NCBI RefSeq assembly: GCF_949987515.2 | Contig: NC_082687.1 | Coordinates: forward strand, 27,492,132 to 27,556,131 | DNA: 64,000 bases | Source: Delphinus delphis | Lineage: Eukaryota > Chordata > Mammalia > Artiodactyla > Delphinidae | Reading direction: 5' to 3' | In this document: one piece after another, positions 60,770 to 64,000 of the stretch | Layout: each line of letters begins with the position of its first letter | Numbering within the stretch: the first letter of the stretch is position 1 | Notes under the pieces: model-generated | What the model saw: only the letters and a program-made list of their open reading frames with translations | What the model was told of the DNA's origin: nothing | The model's database searches: none | Position numbers and translations under genes: made by a program

Positions 60770-61860
60770 AATAGAGACTGGCATAGTAGGAGAACTACAG
60801 ATAATTCTACTTTTCTATAGCATATTTTTCTGTACTGCTTTAAATTTATATAAGCATGTATAACATTGGTTAGCAGCAAAAAACAAGGTTTTTAAAAATA
60901 TAGTATAAGAGAGTGGTACAGCAACAGCCATATTGTTTATTTACTGTTTAGGCAATGTTCTGTGTGAATATGGATTTGAGAATCTCTTTTAAGAATTCTG
61001 GTTCCTCTGGTGACTGTAGCATGTAGGCTGGGAACAGCCACATTAGATCACTAGGATAAACAATCACTGAGATTCAAATATATACTTTTATATAAAGAAC
61101 ACTAAATTTAAGAAACCTAAGAATTTGGAGAACACTCAATATACAAAAAATACATTTCAGAAACAAATCACCTTTGACTACTAGTTTACTAAAATCCGTA
61201 CCTTCATCCACATATAAATGAGGAAAAAAAACCCTTTTGCTGACTATTTCCTTTTTGAGTCAATTTTTAACGTAAGATATCTCATTTTAGTTTTCCCACT
61301 ATTTAGGGGTAATGTTTGGGAGTGATTCTTGTGGTATATTTTCTTTGGTGGTATTATCATCTTTGATGATAAGTGAATCATTAATGTTTTGGGGAATGAT
61401 TTACCACTAAACAAAATTCCTCCTCTTAAGCCACAATTCATAATGCACCACAGACAGGAATTAAATAATTGGTACACATCTTTCAATCTCAGATGTATGA
61501 ATAAAATTATAGATAAAGCTACCTGACACAGAAACTTCAAGGATATAACTAGCTTGGAAAATAAAAATTAAAGCCCCCAAAATGGCTGATTAGTCTTTTC
61601 CTATTTACCTTTTTCTTTGTTTTTACAACAGTTTATATGATTAGTAATATTTATTAGAGTGGCTCTGTTTAATAAGTATTTTCTATACTTTGAATTTCAT
61701 TTAAGTGAATGCAATTTTCCCATAAAAGACTTATAATCAACAGAGCATAGCTTCAGCACAGCAGGAACGTATCCTGACAGAGATCTAGAAGGAAAAAAAG
61801 GTAGGAATATTTTGGATCACATGCTAAGCCTAGCCTAGGATGTGTAAAATTTCATTTTAA
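60770..61860. other. AT-rich intronic sequence, nothing recognised
   Basis: No recognised repeat or exon; the 98-codon reverse frame at 61244-61540 has no support. Confidence 0.4.
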
Positions 61861-61873
61861 AAATAAAGATCTA

Positions 61874-62091
61874 GGGCTTCCCTGGTGGCGCAGTGGTTGA
61901 GAGTCCGCCTGTCGATGCAGGGGACACAGGTTCGTGCCCCAGTCCGGGAAGATCCCACATGCCACGGAGCGGCTGGGACCGTGAGCCATGGCCGCTGAGC
62001 CTGCGCGTCCGGAGCCTGTGCTCCGCAACGGGAGAGGCCACACAGTGAGAGGCCTGCGTACCAAAAAATAAAAAAAATAAAAAATAAAATA
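61874..62091 (+). mobile_element. CHR SINE (young, CHR-2-like) with AAAAT tail
   Basis: GGGCTTCCCTGGTGGCGCAG head and AGGTTCGTGCCCCAGTCC, ending in (AAAAT)n. A perfect 13-bp target duplication, AAATAAAGATCTA, lies at 61861-61873 and 62092-62104. Confidence 0.95.
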
Positions 62092-62329
62092 AAATAAAGA
62101 TCTATGCTAGAAGGACATTCAAGTAACTTTTTCTCCTTCAATTATGGCTAGACAAATTCTCACTTGATGATAATATGCAAAATCTGTTTTTTTGGACAGT
62201 AGGCAAAATTATTTAACCCTAGATGAAAACGTATTTTCTAACAAAACAAAGTGTCAAATGTAATTACCGGCCACTGCACTGTTAATGAATCATTTTAATC
62301 AGGTGACTTCCACACCAGCTGTGTGGACG

Positions 62330-63250
62330 TCCTTCTTAGAACACAAAGATAACAAATGACTTCTATTCTCAATAAGTTTATAATCGAGCAGGGTAGGTAA
62401 GACATGGAGATTGGTAAATATTAAAGTCACTGTGTGATAGGAGTCATCCATGGCTAAAAATAAAGAATTCATAGAATCCAGTAACTTGCAGTTGGGTTGA
62501 AGGAAAGCTTCACGAAGAAATGGGGCAAGGTGAAAATGAGCTGGACCAAGAAAAACGTCCAGACAGGGACAAATGCATTGGGATCCAGAACTCAATGAGT
62601 TATACACTGACAAGCATGGGAAAAGGCCCAAATCATGAGTCTCCAACACCAGATTCAGTGGTTAGAGATGATTCTAGGACAGTGAGTTGAAACATCTGGT
62701 AGACAACTGAAAAGGTGACATGGAAAACGAAGCGAGGTACGAAGATCTACCATGTTAGAGGACACAAAGTGACTGATGACAACTGTTAATATGCACAATA
62801 CGGATAATGACAACAAAAGGTCTGATGAACTGAAAGAAAACTAAGGACCACTGAACAGGGGAAGCAGGAAAAACAGGTTCAACAAGAGAAAGTTTGGAAC
62901 ATCACTCAAGAGGTAGGTCACCCTTAGAGAGCAAGGACTCTGGATTTTACTCTTAGAACAATGAATAAGCTCACCCCGGCAGAAGGTGAAATGAGGAGAA
63001 AAGAAGGTCACCGATGGAAATCTACAGAAAACTCACATTTCTGGTTAGGCAGGGAAAGAACTTGCTAACAAACCTGAGGAAGAAAGACAAAAGAGGCGGG
63101 AAGGCAAGATGATGCAGAGTCTTGGAATCAACGGGAGGAGATCAGGAATGGGGGACCAACAGTGTCATATGCCACCAAGAGAGCAAGACTAAAGATGAAC
63201 CACTGGGCTGTGGTCACTGTTGACACTGTTGACTTTAGCGATGGTTTTTT
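62330..63250 (+). repeat. Ancient diverged interspersed repeat, family not named
   Basis: AATAAGTTTATAATCGAGCAG, GGGCAAGGTGAAAATGAGCTG and AGTGTCATATGCCACCAAGAG recall later parts of the same old repeat as at 58860-59560. Divergence is high. Confidence 0.4.
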
Positions 63251-63719
63251 CTGCATATATAAGATGCATATATAAGCCATATTGAAGTGAAAGGCACTCC
63301 CCATCTTCTCTATTAAGAAGTTTCCATATTCAGGGAAGTTGTCTTAGTCATAAAACTACTACCTGGTAATTTGAGCACATGCAAAGTCTCTAAAAAAGAT
63401 CTAACATCAAATCATCTCCAGAAACATTTACTGAGCACATATATGCCCATCAGTGGTTGCTAATACAATGACCAAATATATGTGCTAAAAAAATGCCCCC
63501 ACATTTTATTTTACCTCTGTAATCACTGGCATGTCGAGTGCTAGTTATTTAGAATCCCCTTGGAAGGAATCATAAACTTATCACACGATCTGTTGGACAG
63601 TACTTTATAAAGTATGTTGGAAAGAGACTACCTCTAAGTACTTGCTTGAGTGTATAAATTATGTTTTAAGAAGATTACCACAAAATGCTTGCTTGAGTGT
63701 TTTTAATTGCAGTGACTTT

Positions 63720-64000
63720 GCTTTTGAAACATACTATAAACAGAAACAGACTCACAGACTTTGAAAACTTATAGTTACCAAAGGGGAAAGGTGTGGCGGA
63801 GGGATACATTAGGAGTTTGGGATTAAAATATACACATTCCTGTATATAAAATAGACAGTCAACAAGGACCTACTGTATAATACAGGGAACTCTGCTCAAT
63901 ATTCTGTAACAATCTATATGGGAAAAGAATCTGAAAAAGAATGGATATATGTATATGTACAACGGAATCACTTTTCTGTATGCCTGAAATTAACACATTA
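63720..64000 (+). mobile_element. L1 3' end, cut by the window edge
   Basis: ACAGAAACAGACTCACAGAC, TATAGTTACCAAAGGGGAAAG and CAGTCAACAAGGACCTACTG, then TACAACGGAATCACTTTTCTG and GAAATTAACACA, are L1 3' UTR text. The tail lies beyond the window. Confidence 0.85.

Overview
This window is intronic DNA from a cetacean genome (whale, dolphin or porpoise). That call rests on many young, tRNA-derived CHR-type SINEs (the family opening GGGCTTCCCTGGTGGCGCAG, with a pol III B-box-like GGTTCGTGCC), known from Cetacea and their close relatives, together with cetartiodactyl-style L1 copies, L2, MIR and MaLR remnants. There is no bacterial or viral gene organisation and no complete gene. Almost every open frame of 60-230 codons is a chance frame or a decayed L1 frame.

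The one real coding feature is a 140-bp exon on the minus strand, 51614-51753. It encodes the first zinc finger of a steroid receptor DNA-binding domain and reads [19 protein letters not shown], the mineralocorticoid receptor version. It is therefore exon 3 of NR3C2. The gene runs right to left: 51754-64000 is the end of intron 2 and 1-51613 is the first ~51.6 kb of intron 3. The exon has a clean acceptor and two donors in tandem 12 nt apart. The second donor would give the known four-residue Lys-Cys-Ser-Trp insertion between the two zinc fingers.

Layout, left to right: a MER5-like fragment and unique intron (0-2 kb); an old L1M copy split by a near full-length L1 (minus strand, 2.4-8.3 kb, 13-bp target-site duplication) that itself carries a CHR SINE; a short L1 3' end with a 20-bp TSD (9.4-9.8 kb); a Tigger-like 97-bp element, L2 and a diverged old repeat (12-13.4 kb); an L1M fragment, a longer Tigger-like element and another old L1 (15.5-17.4 kb); an L1 3' end (18.1-18.5 kb); a second near full-length L1 on the plus strand (20.6-26.2 kb); unique intron with few repeats (27-30 kb); a 47-bp minisatellite (31.5 kb); SINEs, MIRs and L1M tails (30-44 kb), with two perfect hairpins (35.6 and 36.7 kb) and a diverged 0.35-kb duplicated non-coding segment (37.1 and 38.4 kb); L2 and SINEs (45-48 kb); the NR3C2 exon (51.7 kb); a solo MaLR LTR with an L1 tail inside it (53.9-55.0 kb); long L2 fragments (55-57 kb); an old diverged repeat, L1 tails and SINEs to the end.

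I found no convincing undescribed system. The most biologically meaningful signals are the conserved tandem splice donor of NR3C2 exon 3 and several unexplained hairpins, a minisatellite and a duplicated segment in intron 3. All repeat family names come from sequence recognition by eye, without a database search.
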